The position numbers were made by a program, and so were the translations under genes. This document shows, one piece after another, positions 15,846-24,009 of a stretch of DNA of 28,432 nt. The stretch spans positions 45,223 to 73,654 of the forward strand of contig HF988633.1 of the NCBI GenBank assembly GCA_000434675.1, given 5' to 3'. Under the pieces are notes generated by a model. That model ran no database searches and had not been told where the DNA came from. It saw only the letters and a program-made list of their open reading frames with translations. Source of the stretch: Faecalibacterium sp. CAG:1138 (GTDB taxonomy: Bacteria > Bacillota > Clostridia > Christensenellales > CAG-917). Numbering within the stretch: position 1 is the first letter of the stretch; each line of letters starts with the position of its first letter.

Positions 15846-16095
15846 ATTCCTCCTTGACGGCCGTATAAGCTTCTTCCGAAAGGTTTTTCTTGAGTGCGCG
15901 GCCAAAAGCCCTTGTTTTCAAGCATTTTTTTATGCAGCTTTCGTTTTTGCACAGATAAACGCCTCTCCCTTGCGCCTTCTGATTTTCGTCGAACAGCAAA
16001 TTGTCGTTTTCGTCCAAAACGAAACGAAGCAAGCTGTTTTTGGGAAAGGACGTTCTGCACGCCACACACATACGTTCCGGTGTAAATTTCGGCAT
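15823..16095 (-). CDS. ylxR: YlxR family protein (RnpM, RNase P modulator)
   Basis: A 90-residue protein with the DUF448/YlxR pattern: ERMCVACRTSFPKNSLLRFV, then GRGVYLCKNESCIKKCLK and RAFGRALKKNL. The Bacillus protein has recently been described as an RNA-binding modulator of RNase P. Cysteines occur at about residues 10, 13, 49, 54 and 58. The ATG at 16095 has an AGAGG ribosome site. It lies 17 bases after nusA. Confidence 0.94.
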   Translation of the reverse strand: MPKFTPERMCVACRTSFPKNSLLRFVLDENDNLLFDENQKAQGRGVYLCKNESCIKKCLKTRAFGRALKKNLSEEAYTAVKEEYDRLQQT

Positions 16096-16112
16096 TGTTA
16101 CCTCTTATATTC

Positions 16113-17174
16113 TTAGTCTTCCTGAACGGTCGCTATAGAGCTGTAAGGTTTGACGTCGATTTTCCAGCCGGTGAGTTTTGCAGCCAGTCTGGCGTTCTGA
16201 CCTTGTTTGCCGATTGCAAGGCTCAGCTTGTCGTCGGCCACGATAACTTTGGCGCTCTTTTCCAGTTCGTTGATCTGAACCATCTTGACTTGCGCAGGGC
16301 TAAGGGAACGAGCGACGAATTCCAAAGGATCGGCGCACCATTGAATGACGTCGATTTTTTCGCCCGCAAGTTCGTTAACAATTGCGTTCACGCGCACGCC
16401 TTTGTTACCGATGCAGCTGCCGATGGCGTCGATGTTGCTGTCTTCGCTGTAAACGGCGATTTTGGTGCGGTAACCTGCTTCCCTGACGATGTTTTTGATC
16501 TGAACGAGGCCGCTTCTTATTTCAGGAACTTCCAGTTCGAACAGTCTTCTCACGAAGCCCGCGCTGCTGCGGCTGACCATAACCTGCGTGCCGCTATAAG
16601 CAGAGGTTCTGACGCGTTTGACGTAAACCTTGATGACGTCGTTGACGTTCAGAGCTTCGCCCTTAATCTGATCCTGAGGGCCCAAAACGCCTTCGAGTTG
16701 GCTGCCCGTCATTTCGACGTAAACGGTGTCGCCTTCTTTTCTTCTGACGACGGCGGTCATGATTTCGCCTTCTTTTTCGCTCATTTCGCTGTAAACTGCG
16801 TCACGGGTGGCGTCGTTCAGGCGTTGCATGATAACCTGTTTTGCGGTCTGCGCGGCAATACGGGAAAAGTTTTTAGGCGTAACGTCCTCCAGAACCTTGT
16901 CGCCGAGCTTATAGCTCGATTTGATTTTTTTGGCGTCTTCAGGCAAAATTTCCTTTTCTTCGTCGACGATTTCGGCAACGACGGTACGATAAGCGTACAC
17001 TTTGATGGAATTTTTGGTGTCGTCCAGTTTCACCATAACCGGTCTGGATTCTCCGGTTTCTTTTTTGTAAGCGGAAGCAAGGCCGGCTTCCAGGCTTTCG
17101 ATGAGCTTTTCTTTTGACACGTGTTTTTCGTATTCCAATGCGTCGATTGCGTCAAAAAAATCTTTGTTAACCAT
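16113..17174 (-). CDS. nusA: Transcription termination/antitermination factor NusA
   Basis: NusA binds RNA polymerase and nascent RNA and affects pausing, termination and antitermination. The 353-residue product has the N-terminal polymerase-binding domain (about 1-125), S1 (about 130-200, TAVVRRKEGDTVYVEM), KH1 (about 205-275, with the SCIGNKGVRVNAIVNEL GxxG loop) and KH2 (about 280-345, with LAIGKQGQNARLAAKLTGWKIDV). There is no acidic repeat extension, as expected in Bacillota. The AGGAGG site lies 4-5 bases before ATG, and the gap after rimP is only 9 bases. Because NusA acts on hairpins, the leader hairpin upstream of rimP is a candidate autoregulatory target. Confidence 0.96.
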   Translation of the reverse strand: MVNKDFFDAIDALEYEKHVSKEKLIESLEAGLASAYKKETGESRPVMVKLDDTKNSIKVYAYRTVVAEIVDEEKEILPEDAKKIKSSYKLGDKVLEDVTPKNFSRIAAQTAKQVIMQRLNDATRDAVYSEMSEKEGEIMTAVVRRKEGDTVYVEMTGSQLEGVLGPQDQIKGEALNVNDVIKVYVKRVRTSAYSGTQVMVSRSSAGFVRRLFELEVPEIRSGLVQIKNIVREAGYRTKIAVYSEDSNIDAIGSCIGNKGVRVNAIVNELAGEKIDVIQWCADPLEFVARSLSPAQVKMVQINELEKSAKVIVADDKLSLAIGKQGQNARLAAKLTGWKIDVKPYSSIATVQED

Positions 17175-17183
17175 ATTATCCTC

Positions 17184-17648
17184 CTAAAATTTTACGAAAG
17201 GTACCACTTTCGCCAGGTTTTTTCTTTCAAATTGATGTTTTTTGTCTGCCGACGAAATTTCGACGGCGTCGGCCGTGTAGCCGACGAGGGTTCCGACGTA
17301 CTTTTTCTTTTTGTCCACGGGAGCAAAAAGCGTGATTTCGATTGCTTCGCCCATTCTTCGTCTGAAGTCGTCGTCGGTAACGATCTTCCAGTCAAGCCCC
17401 ATGCTGCTGACGTTCAGGTTGAAGGCTTCTTCTCCGAACGGATTCAGCTCGTCGATGATCGGATCAATGGCGTTCGCCACTTTTTCGCAGTCGTCAAGCC
17501 CCATGTTCCCTTTTTTGTAGATAATCACGTTGAGGTTTTCTGTGCCGTAGTTTTTGCCTGCCGTAACGTCCACGAGTTCGTAGCCCAGGCTCTCCACAAT
17601 AGGGGTAAGCGCGTCTTTGACGTTTGCGACGATTTTTTTCAAATCCAT
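17184..17648 (-). CDS. rimP: Ribosome maturation factor RimP
   Basis: RimP binds free 30S subunits and aids early assembly around S12. I place the start at the ATG at 17648 (MDLKKIVANVKDALTPIVESLGYELVD), giving 154 residues, the family norm. It has an AAGGA site 7 bases upstream. The frame is open back to 17726, but that extension reads through a palindrome in the untranslated leader. Conserved segments include LNVIIYKKGNMGLDDCEKVANAIDPIID and the SMGLDW variant of the family SPGLDR motif, then an SH3-like C-terminal domain. It opens the rimP-nusA-infB operon. Confidence 0.95.
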   Translation of the reverse strand: MDLKKIVANVKDALTPIVESLGYELVDVTAGKNYGTENLNVIIYKKGNMGLDDCEKVANAIDPIIDELNPFGEEAFNLNVSSMGLDWKIVTDDDFRRRMGEAIEITLFAPVDKKKKYVGTLVGYTADAVEISSADKKHQFERKNLAKVVPFVKF

Positions 17649-17706
17649 TGTTTCGTCCTTCAAACCTTTTGCAAAAGGCTTTAATCTTAATTTACGTCTA
17701 ACCAAA

Positions 17707-17731
17707 AGTGAGTGGCCGTCGGCCACTCACT
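17707..17731 (-). promoter_or_regulatory. Perfect hairpin in the rimP-nusA leader, candidate attenuator
   Basis: Minus strand: AGTGAGTGGCC, loop GAC, GGCCACTCACT, a perfect 11-bp stem followed by a run of four T and then GG. It begins about 22 bases after the predicted transcription start and ends about 59 bases before the rimP ATG. It therefore lies in the operon's own leader rather than at the end of the gene before. The short T run makes it a weak terminator, which is suitable for regulation. Confidence 0.65.
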
Positions 17732-17759
17732 AAATCAAACGTATTGTTTTAGCATATAT

Positions 17760-17788
17760 ATAATAACATATTGCGGGATTTTTGACAA
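17760..17788 (-). promoter_or_regulatory. Sigma-A-type promoter of the rimP-nusA-infB operon
   Basis: On the minus strand, TTGTCA (17788-17783), a 17-base spacer and TATTAT (17765-17760), with TGT before the -10. Predicted start is near 17753, giving a leader of about 105 bases. An 8-bp inverted repeat (17801-17808 with 17821-17828) lies just upstream of the -35. Confidence 0.85.
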
Positions 17789-17842
17789 GCCTTTTTAGGT
17801 GTATTTTGCTTTGTTTTTCACAAAATACGCGCATTTTTTGAC

Positions 17843-19447
17843 TTATTTGGACGAAAGAAACTTTGACATCTTGATAAAGCACTTCGCCGTGGCCAGACTG
17901 TCGAACAAAGCGCGGTGCGCATTTGTGAGGTCTATGCCCAAAGCTTCGCTTATGGAGCCGAGCTTGAAGTTTTTGGTTTCGCCCACCAGATACTTTCTCG
18001 CCATGGCGTATGTGTCCAGCAGCTCGTTGTCGAAAACGTAGCCCGAGTCCCTGCCGTTTGAAAGCAGCATTTTGTAGTCGAAATCGACGTTATGCCCCAC
18101 CATAACCGCGCCGCGGGTGAACTTGTAAAAATCAGGAAGAATTTCGGCAAAGCTCGGTTTTTCGGCGACGTCCTCGTCCTTTATTCCGTGAATCGCCGTC
18201 GTCGCTTCCGGGATATGTATGCCCGGGTTGCACAGGCTCGACCAGGTTTCCACGATTTTTCCGTCCACGATTTTTGCGGCGGAAATTTCGACTATTTTAT
18301 CCTTTGAGGTGTCGGTGCCGGTGGTTTCGGTGTCGAAAACGACGAAGGTCTTGCCCTTGAGATAAGCGTTCACTGCCGTCGGATCCGAAAACATATCGGT
18401 TTGTTCTTCTTCGACGAACTTTTCGGGATAAACCAGAACGTAGTCGGAATTTTCCTTTTTCTGCGGCACGCTTTTGACGATGCCGCCAAAGTCTATCTCC
18501 GCCTTCCACAGCGAGCGAACCATAATCTGAAGTCCGCCTGCAAACTGATTGTAGCCCACGGTGCCCTCTGCCGCCACGAGGTCGCCGTCCGAAAGCGCCC
18601 TTAATTTATCGAGGTTTTCGTCCCTTGGAAAAACGACTGCCGAAATGTTGCCCGTCGTGTCGTTCAGGGTGAAATTGAAACGCGGCAGAAACTCGTCAGT
18701 GGTGTTGATTTTGAAACGCGAATTTTTTGCAGGTTCTGCGCCGTAATTTTTGTTTTTATACGTTTTTTCGACAAAACCAGAAACTTTTCCGCACAAAACC
18801 GTAAGTCCCGTAGTTTCTTTCATATCCGAAATATAGCTCGGCGCAACGCTGATTCTGCTCTTTCCGAACACCTGTTCGACAAGCTCGATTTTGATAAGTC
18901 TTGCCCCCGAAACGTACCCCACGGCGTCGTCCGGCAAAAAGGCTTTTTCGCCTTCTTTCAGCTCCTTTTCGGTGAATTCCACGGTCGGCGTTTCCACAAA
19001 ATTTTCGTCCAGAAAGTTCTCGAGGTCTTCCGAAAAACCGCAATCCTTCAGCATTTTTATCATGCTTTCCGAAGCGGCTATTTTAACGTTTATTCTGCCG
19101 CCCGAAACAGTAACCGAAACGTCGCCGTCCTTAAGCTGCATGGTGAGCGCCTGTTTTTCGCGCGTTATGTACTGAACCACTTTGTTTTTGACGGTGTTTT
19201 CGTCGGCGTAGGTTTTGTTATAAACTATCTCGTAATACACGCCCTCGGGCATCATTGCCTGAACGAACCTTTCAACCTCTTTTCTCATCTCGTCATTAAA
19301 CTGCCCGTCGTACATGGACGTGGAGCGCAAAAAGTCCAGCCTTACGGTTTTGTCGCCTTTTGAATAGACCGCTTTCACAAACTTCAAAAACGGATATGCG
19401 CCGCGAGTTTTAAGCTGAAATTGTTCGTTAAAATTGTTTTCCGTCAT
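17843..19447 (-). CDS. PolC-like protein with N-terminal domain, OB fold and DEDDh exonuclease, no polymerase domain
   Basis: The 534-residue protein lies where full-length polC normally sits, between ispG and rimP. An N-terminal domain like that of PolC (about 1-205) is followed by an OB fold (about 215-335; FNFTLNDTTGNISAVVFPRDEN, then DLVAAEGTVGYNQFAGGLQIMV). A linker leads to a proofreading exonuclease (about 365-530) with all catalytic residues: D372 and E374 in FDTETTG, D457 in HNVDFD, H511 and D516 in AHRALFDSLAT. The PHP halves that flank the exonuclease in PolC are missing, and so is the polymerase (PolC is about 1,400 residues). The stop is clean, and the sequence after it shows no PolC remnant in any frame I read. 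I chose the ATG at 19447, overlapping ispG by 20 bases; the upstream frame to 19552 lies inside ispG. Probable role: 3'-5' exonuclease on DNA, perhaps proofreading in trans. That role is inference. Confidence 0.88.
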   Translation of the reverse strand: MTENNFNEQFQLKTRGAYPFLKFVKAVYSKGDKTVRLDFLRSTSMYDGQFNDEMRKEVERFVQAMMPEGVYYEIVYNKTYADENTVKNKVVQYITREKQALTMQLKDGDVSVTVSGGRINVKIAASESMIKMLKDCGFSEDLENFLDENFVETPTVEFTEKELKEGEKAFLPDDAVGYVSGARLIKIELVEQVFGKSRISVAPSYISDMKETTGLTVLCGKVSGFVEKTYKNKNYGAEPAKNSRFKINTTDEFLPRFNFTLNDTTGNISAVVFPRDENLDKLRALSDGDLVAAEGTVGYNQFAGGLQIMVRSLWKAEIDFGGIVKSVPQKKENSDYVLVYPEKFVEEEQTDMFSDPTAVNAYLKGKTFVVFDTETTGTDTSKDKIVEISAAKIVDGKIVETWSSLCNPGIHIPEATTAIHGIKDEDVAEKPSFAEILPDFYKFTRGAVMVGHNVDFDYKMLLSNGRDSGYVFDNELLDTYAMARKYLVGETKNFKLGSISEALGIDLTNAHRALFDSLATAKCFIKMSKFLSSK

Positions 19448-20468
19448 ATTCCCTGAAAAGTTTCTCCAATTCCGAAAGTATTTCGTCGTTAGAAACGACC
19501 TTGTATTTTTCGCCGTTTCTGAAAATAACCGATTTATCTTTTCCTCCGGCAACGCCGAAGTCTGCGTGCTTGCCTTCCCCTATTCCGTTCACTACGCAAC
19601 CCATAACCGCAACGGTAAGGTTTTTGTCGTAGCCTGCGGCAAGTTTTTCCACCGCTTCCGAAAGCTTTTCGACCTCGATTTCCGTTCTTCCGCAAGTCGG
19701 ACAGCTGACGACGTCCACGCCGCCTCTGAGCCCCAGCGACTTCAAAAGATAGTTTGCCGCCACCGCTTCTTCCGTCGGATCGCCCGTAACGGACACCCTG
19801 ATCGTGTCGCCTATGCCCTTTAAGAGAAGCGAACCTATGCCCACGGAGCTTTTCACCAAACTGCGACGAAGCGTTCCCGCTTCGGTTACGCCGAGGTGCA
19901 GCGGATAGTCGCAGATTTCGTTCAGCTTTTCGTAAGCGGCGATCATATCCCTCACCGACGACGATTTTGCCGAAATAACGATGTCCTTAAAGCCGAATTT
20001 TTCGAGGAGCGAAGCGTGATACATTGCGCTCTCCGCCATAGCGTCCGCCATTTCGAGCCCCGAAAATTTTTTGTCCAGACTGCCGCCGTTCACGCCGATT
20101 CGGATAGGAACGTTGCGTTCTCCCAAAAAGTCGGCCAGAATTCCGACTTTTTCGTCGTCGCCGATATTTCCGGGATTTATCCTTATTTTGTCCGCGCCGG
20201 CCTTTGCCGCCGCAATAGCCAACCTGTAATCGAAGTGTATGTCCGCCACGAGCGGCACGCTCGTTTCCTTTTTAAAATCGGAAAAAGCTGCCGCGTCCCT
20301 CTCGTCCCGAACTGCCAGCCGCACTATGTCGCAACCCGCTTTTTCGAGCTTTTGAATTTGCGGCAGAGCCGCCCGAACGTCTGAAGTTTTGACGTTCGGC
20401 ATCGACTGCACCGAAACGGGCGCGCCTCCGCCTATAAGAACTTTTCCGACCTTAACCTGTCTTTTCAT
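19428..20468 (-). CDS. ispG: (E)-4-hydroxy-3-methylbut-2-enyl-diphosphate synthase
   Basis: IspG (GcpE) catalyses the penultimate step of the MEP isoprenoid pathway, converting MEcPP to HMBPP with a [4Fe-4S] cluster. The 346-residue product has the N-terminal TIM barrel (VSVQSMPNVKTSD, VADIHFDYRLA, KIRINPGNIG) and the C-terminal cluster domain. Cluster ligands are visible at C256 and C259 (SCPTCGR), C291 (MGCVVNGIGE) and E298. This is the compact bacterial form without an insert. The ATG is one base past the rseP stop. Together with dxr and uppS it forms a partial isoprenoid group in this operon. Confidence 0.97.
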   Translation of the reverse strand: MKRQVKVGKVLIGGGAPVSVQSMPNVKTSDVRAALPQIQKLEKAGCDIVRLAVRDERDAAAFSDFKKETSVPLVADIHFDYRLAIAAAKAGADKIRINPGNIGDDEKVGILADFLGERNVPIRIGVNGGSLDKKFSGLEMADAMAESAMYHASLLEKFGFKDIVISAKSSSVRDMIAAYEKLNEICDYPLHLGVTEAGTLRRSLVKSSVGIGSLLLKGIGDTIRVSVTGDPTEEAVAANYLLKSLGLRGGVDVVSCPTCGRTEIEVEKLSEAVEKLAAGYDKNLTVAVMGCVVNGIGEGKHADFGVAGGKDKSVIFRNGEKYKVVSNDEILSELEKLFREYDGKQF

Positions 20469-20469
20469 C

Positions 20470-21966
20470 TTATGCCACCAGATGGAATATATCCAACCCT
20501 ATCGCAAGTCCGAACAGCAGCACTAGCCCCACCATGTGAATGACGGCTTCTACCTTTCTGTTTATCGGCTTGCCTCTTATCCATTCTATAATCGTAAACA
20601 CCACCTTGCTGCCGTCGAGCGCAGGAATAGGCAAAAGGTTCATAACCGCAAGGTTTGCGCTGATAATGCAAACCAACCAGAAGAAGCTGCCGAAACCGTT
20701 GCTCACGGCCTTTGCCATGGTGGAAATTATGGTAATTGTTCCGCCGGCGTTTTCGATGCCGTGCGGCTTGAACAAATCGACAATGGACGTCAGAATTTTG
20801 AACACCGTATAGAAGCTGTACGGAACGGCCCTGCCTATCGACCTCGTGAACGAAAGTTTTTCGTAGCCCACCGAGGTTGCCACGCCGAAGCCGTAGGAGG
20901 TGTCCGATACGGTTGTTGCGCAGTCCGAAATCGACGAGATCGGACTTGTCATCGAAACGTCGCCTTGCGTATAGTAAAGATCCGCTGCGGATTTCAAGTA
21001 AACGTGGGTGTCGATATAGCCGTCTTTGTCAAACCTTTCGGAAGATATCTGCTCTTCAGGCAATTCGTCCACAAAATGAACATAAACGAAATTGACGAGA
21101 TATTCTTTCGGCAGATTTTTGGTGTCCTCGATGATTTCGCCGTCCGTCGTAACGTAGCGGTAAAACGTCAGACTGTCGCCGTTTTTTGCATTTTGGAGAT
21201 AGGCGTTTACCATATCCGGCGAATAGCAATACCCCAGCTTCCCTCCGACTTCGTACAGCAAATCGCCCGGCCTGAGCACAAGCTCCATACCCTTTTCGGT
21301 GCGTGCAAAAACGTTTTCGGAAAGATTCGTCTGATAAGTCATGTAGTTGCCTTTCGGCACCTTCACTTTGACGATCTCACCGTTTCTTATAACCGTAAAC
21401 GTAACCTCGCCCGTTTCGTCCTTGGAAACGTAGTTGAACGCGCTGTCGCCCATGGTCAGAACGTTCGCCATTTTTCCGTTGACGTTCAAAATTGCGTCGC
21501 CTTCCATAAAACCGAATTCGGAAGAAACGGAAGTGCTGTCCGAATACACCGCGCGAATGGTGGTCATCGGTTGCCCGTAAGTCATAAAGAAAACGGAAAT
21601 GAAAACCACCGCGCACAAAAAGTTCATCGTCGCGCCGGCAAGAAGAACGATTATCCTCTGCCAAGGTTTTCTGTTGTTGAAAGCTTTGGGATTATCCTTT
21701 GCTCCCTCTTCGTCCTCGCCCTCGAACGCGCAATAACCGCCGAGCGGCAGGCATCTGACCGAAAACAGCAACCCGTCTTTCATTCTCTTTTTGAAAATTG
21801 CCGGACCGAACCCTATGGAAAACTCGTTCACCTGAAAGCCGAGCTTACGCCCTGCGATAAAGTGCCCGAATTCGTGAACGACAATCATAAACATCAGCGC
21901 CAGAAGGCTCAGCAAAACGTACAGAATCGTTTTGAAAACCCCCGCAAGCGCAACACACAACAACAT
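20470..21966 (-). CDS. rseP: Site-2 intramembrane metalloprotease RseP/RasP
   Basis: This zinc protease cleaves transmembrane anti-sigma factors and leftover signal peptides within the membrane. The 498-residue product has HEFGH at 31-35 in the first membrane helix and NLLPIPALDGSKVV near residue 440 in the third, giving the full zinc site. It is longer than the Bacillus protein (about 420). The periplasmic region seems to contain two PDZ-like units: GFMEGDAILNVNGK (about 150-215) and LRPGDLLYEVGGKLGY (about 225-290), followed by a further insert to about 370. Four membrane segments are visible. The ATG at 21966 has TAGGAGG 6 bases upstream, overlapping the dxr stop. Confidence 0.95.
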   Translation of the reverse strand: MLLCVALAGVFKTILYVLLSLLALMFMIVVHEFGHFIAGRKLGFQVNEFSIGFGPAIFKKRMKDGLLFSVRCLPLGGYCAFEGEDEEGAKDNPKAFNNRKPWQRIIVLLAGATMNFLCAVVFISVFFMTYGQPMTTIRAVYSDSTSVSSEFGFMEGDAILNVNGKMANVLTMGDSAFNYVSKDETGEVTFTVIRNGEIVKVKVPKGNYMTYQTNLSENVFARTEKGMELVLRPGDLLYEVGGKLGYCYSPDMVNAYLQNAKNGDSLTFYRYVTTDGEIIEDTKNLPKEYLVNFVYVHFVDELPEEQISSERFDKDGYIDTHVYLKSAADLYYTQGDVSMTSPISSISDCATTVSDTSYGFGVATSVGYEKLSFTRSIGRAVPYSFYTVFKILTSIVDLFKPHGIENAGGTITIISTMAKAVSNGFGSFFWLVCIISANLAVMNLLPIPALDGSKVVFTIIEWIRGKPINRKVEAVIHMVGLVLLFGLAIGLDIFHLVA

Positions 21967-21975
21967 AAAAGCCTC

Positions 21976-23121
21976 CTAAAAGCCTGCTTTTTTTAATATA
22001 TACTCCCTAGTATAGCGGTCAATGCTTAATACATCGTTAAAATCGGCCGCATTTCCCGTTTCTGCCGATTCCACCGCAACCGAAACCAACTTCGGAATGT
22101 CGGTGAACGAAATTTTTTGGTCCAAAAACAGTTTCACGGCCACTTCGTCTGCGGCAGACATCGCTATAACCGCAATTTCGCCCTTATCTTCCGCCTCGTA
22201 AGCAAGGCGCAGTGAGCGGTATTTTTCAAAATCGGGCTTAGAAAAATGAAGCTCGCCGTAATCTGAAAGGTCCGGCGGCTTTACGCCCGTTTCGAACCTC
22301 TCCGGCCACGACAGCGACAACCCTATCGGCACCCTCATATCGGGTTTTCCCAAAACTGCCACGACGCTGCCGTCCGTAAAGGATGCCATGCCGTGAATGA
22401 CGCTTTCTCTGTGCATCAGCACTTTTATCTTAGACGCGGGAAGTTCGAAAAACCTTGCCGCTTCCACCACTTCGAGCCCCTTGTTCATAAGCGTAGCGCT
22501 GTCCACGGTAACCTTTTTTCCCATTTTCCACACGGGATGAGTGGTTGCCATTTCCGGTGTTACGGTTTCCAGCATTTTTTGATCGAAATCCCTGAACGCG
22601 CCGCCCGAAGCCGTCAGCGTTACGGACGAAAGCTCTCTTTCGTCGCCAAGCTTCAAGCACTGAAAAATCGCGCTGTGTTCGCTGTCCACGGGGATAAGCT
22701 CTCCGCCTGATTTCTTCGCGATATTTTTAAGAAGCCTTCCCGAAGTTACGACAACCTCTTTGTTTGCCAAGGCAAGCTTTTTCCCTGCCTCGAGCGCCTT
22801 AACCGCGCACGTAAGCCCGCCTATTCCGACCACTGCCGACAGCACGACGTCGGCGGAGCCAAGCGAAGCAACGCTCTCCGGCGGCAGAACTTCGACGTTT
22901 AGATTTGCTTTTTTCAGCTCCTCGGTAAGTGCGGAAACAAGGCTTTCGTCGCCTATTCCGACGTATTTCGGCGAAAACTCCTTCGCAATCCTTAAAAGGC
23001 CAAAAATGTCCTTGCCGCAGGTTGCGCCCAGAAGTCTGAACTTCGTCGGATTAAGTTTTATATAATCGAGAGCCTGCGAGCCGATACTGCCCGTAGCCCC
23101 CAAAATGACCACGTTTTTCAT
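21976..23121 (-). CDS. dxr: 1-deoxy-D-xylulose 5-phosphate reductoisomerase
   Basis: Dxr makes 2-C-methyl-D-erythritol 4-phosphate, the committed step of the MEP pathway. The protein has 381 residues. NADPH-binding GATGSIG is at 8-14; the substrate and metal region includes PVDSEHSAIFQCL, TASGGAFRD, THPVWKMGKKVTVDSATLMNKGLEVVEA, and HRESVIHGM. All are as in the family. The ATG at 23121 is fixed by the Rossmann motif, yet no convincing ribosome site precedes it in the 39-base gap after cdsA. Confidence 0.97.
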   Translation of the reverse strand: MKNVVILGATGSIGSQALDYIKLNPTKFRLLGATCGKDIFGLLRIAKEFSPKYVGIGDESLVSALTEELKKANLNVEVLPPESVASLGSADVVLSAVVGIGGLTCAVKALEAGKKLALANKEVVVTSGRLLKNIAKKSGGELIPVDSEHSAIFQCLKLGDERELSSVTLTASGGAFRDFDQKMLETVTPEMATTHPVWKMGKKVTVDSATLMNKGLEVVEAARFFELPASKIKVLMHRESVIHGMASFTDGSVVAVLGKPDMRVPIGLSLSWPERFETGVKPPDLSDYGELHFSKPDFEKYRSLRLAYEAEDKGEIAVIAMSAADEVAVKLFLDQKISFTDIPKLVSVAVESAETGNAADFNDVLSIDRYTREYILKKAGF

Positions 23122-23160
23122 AGAATTATTCTGAAATAGGCTGTTTTTTATAACAATTTC

Positions 23161-24006
23161 TCAATATATAATCTGGAAAGCGACAAACAGCAGAACCAGC
23201 ATAAACATAATGCTGTCTATCCTGTCCATGCTTCCGCCGTGCCCCGGAAAGATGTTTCCGAAATCTTTTACGCCAAGCTTGCGTTTCACCGAGCTTGCCG
23301 CAAGGTCCCCCAGCTGCGAGAACACGCCGCCCAAAATCCCCAGCACGACGTAGATGACTATGGACGCCCATTGCTTTTCATTAAACGGTATGTAAGCAAC
23401 TTTGTCGCCGAAAACGGCAAAGTATTCGAAAAGCAGATAAAAGACGACGCTCATAATGATGCCGCCCAGAAGGCCGCCGACTGCCCCTTCGACGGTTTTT
23501 TTCGGGCTTATGGTCGGGCAAAGCTTATGCTTGCCCATGGTGCTTCCGACGAGGTAAGCCATGGTGTCCGTCATAACGGGCACGAAAATCGCATAAGCAA
23601 CCGCAAATATGCCGCAGAAGTTTTCCGTCATGTAAAACGCCGGCGAAAGCATAAAATACGGATAAATCATCGCAAAGAAAGTGGTTGTCAGGTCGTTTAG
23701 CGACGAGTCTTTTTTGAAAGTCATTATCACGAGCCCCACGGCAAAAGCCACGCCAAACACGCCGATAAGCCCCGGCAGCTTAAAGAACAACCACGCCGGA
23801 TACGCCAAAAGCGCAACGATGATAATCGGCGTTTTGTACGGATTATATCCTCCGACTTTGAGGCATTTATACATTTCGTACACGCCGAGCGTCACGAAAA
23901 ACAGGATAAGACCGTCCAAAAAGTGATAGCTGACCGTCACGCCCAGCACAAGCATTGCAACGACGAACGAAGTCAGCAAAAAAGCCGTCAGAAATCTTTT
24001 TAACAT
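23161..24006 (-). CDS. cdsA: Phosphatidate cytidylyltransferase
   Basis: CdsA makes CDP-diacylglycerol from phosphatidate and CTP at the cytoplasmic membrane, the branch point for phospholipids. The 281-residue product is highly hydrophobic with about eight membrane segments. The C-terminal signature is complete: GDLAASSVKRKLGVKDFGNIFPGHGG then SMDRIDS. An earlier TDTMAYLVGSTMGKHKL...ISPKKTVEG segment is also typical. The ATG at 24006 follows the uppS stop by 3 bases, with GGAG upstream. The position between uppS and dxr is conserved. Confidence 0.96.
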   Translation of the reverse strand: MLKRFLTAFLLTSFVVAMLVLGVTVSYHFLDGLILFFVTLGVYEMYKCLKVGGYNPYKTPIIIVALLAYPAWLFFKLPGLIGVFGVAFAVGLVIMTFKKDSSLNDLTTTFFAMIYPYFMLSPAFYMTENFCGIFAVAYAIFVPVMTDTMAYLVGSTMGKHKLCPTISPKKTVEGAVGGLLGGIIMSVVFYLLFEYFAVFGDKVAYIPFNEKQWASIVIYVVLGILGGVFSQLGDLAASSVKRKLGVKDFGNIFPGHGGSMDRIDSIMFMLVLLFVAFQIIY

Positions 24007-24009
24007 ATT

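Noticed and set aside
16095..17117. Plus-strand open frame of 340 codons opposite nusA
   Set aside because: Antisense shadow with low-complexity Phe/Asp/Ala composition and no ribosome site.
17649..17726. Upstream extension of rimP starting at a GTG
   Set aside because: The added residues come from reading through the leader palindrome; the ATG at 17648 has a proper ribosome site and gives the normal RimP length.
19448..19552. Upstream extension of the PolC-like gene
   Set aside because: It lies wholly inside ispG in another frame and has no matching N-terminal PolC sequence; the ATG at 19447 fits the gene boundary.
20536..21996. Plus-strand open frame of 486 codons opposite rseP
   Set aside because: It is the antisense shadow of a clear membrane protease gene; no protein family features.
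23122..23160. Possible promoter before dxr
   Set aside because: There is an AT-rich stretch, but no -35/-10 pair with proper spacing; the gap is 39 bases inside an otherwise tight operon.
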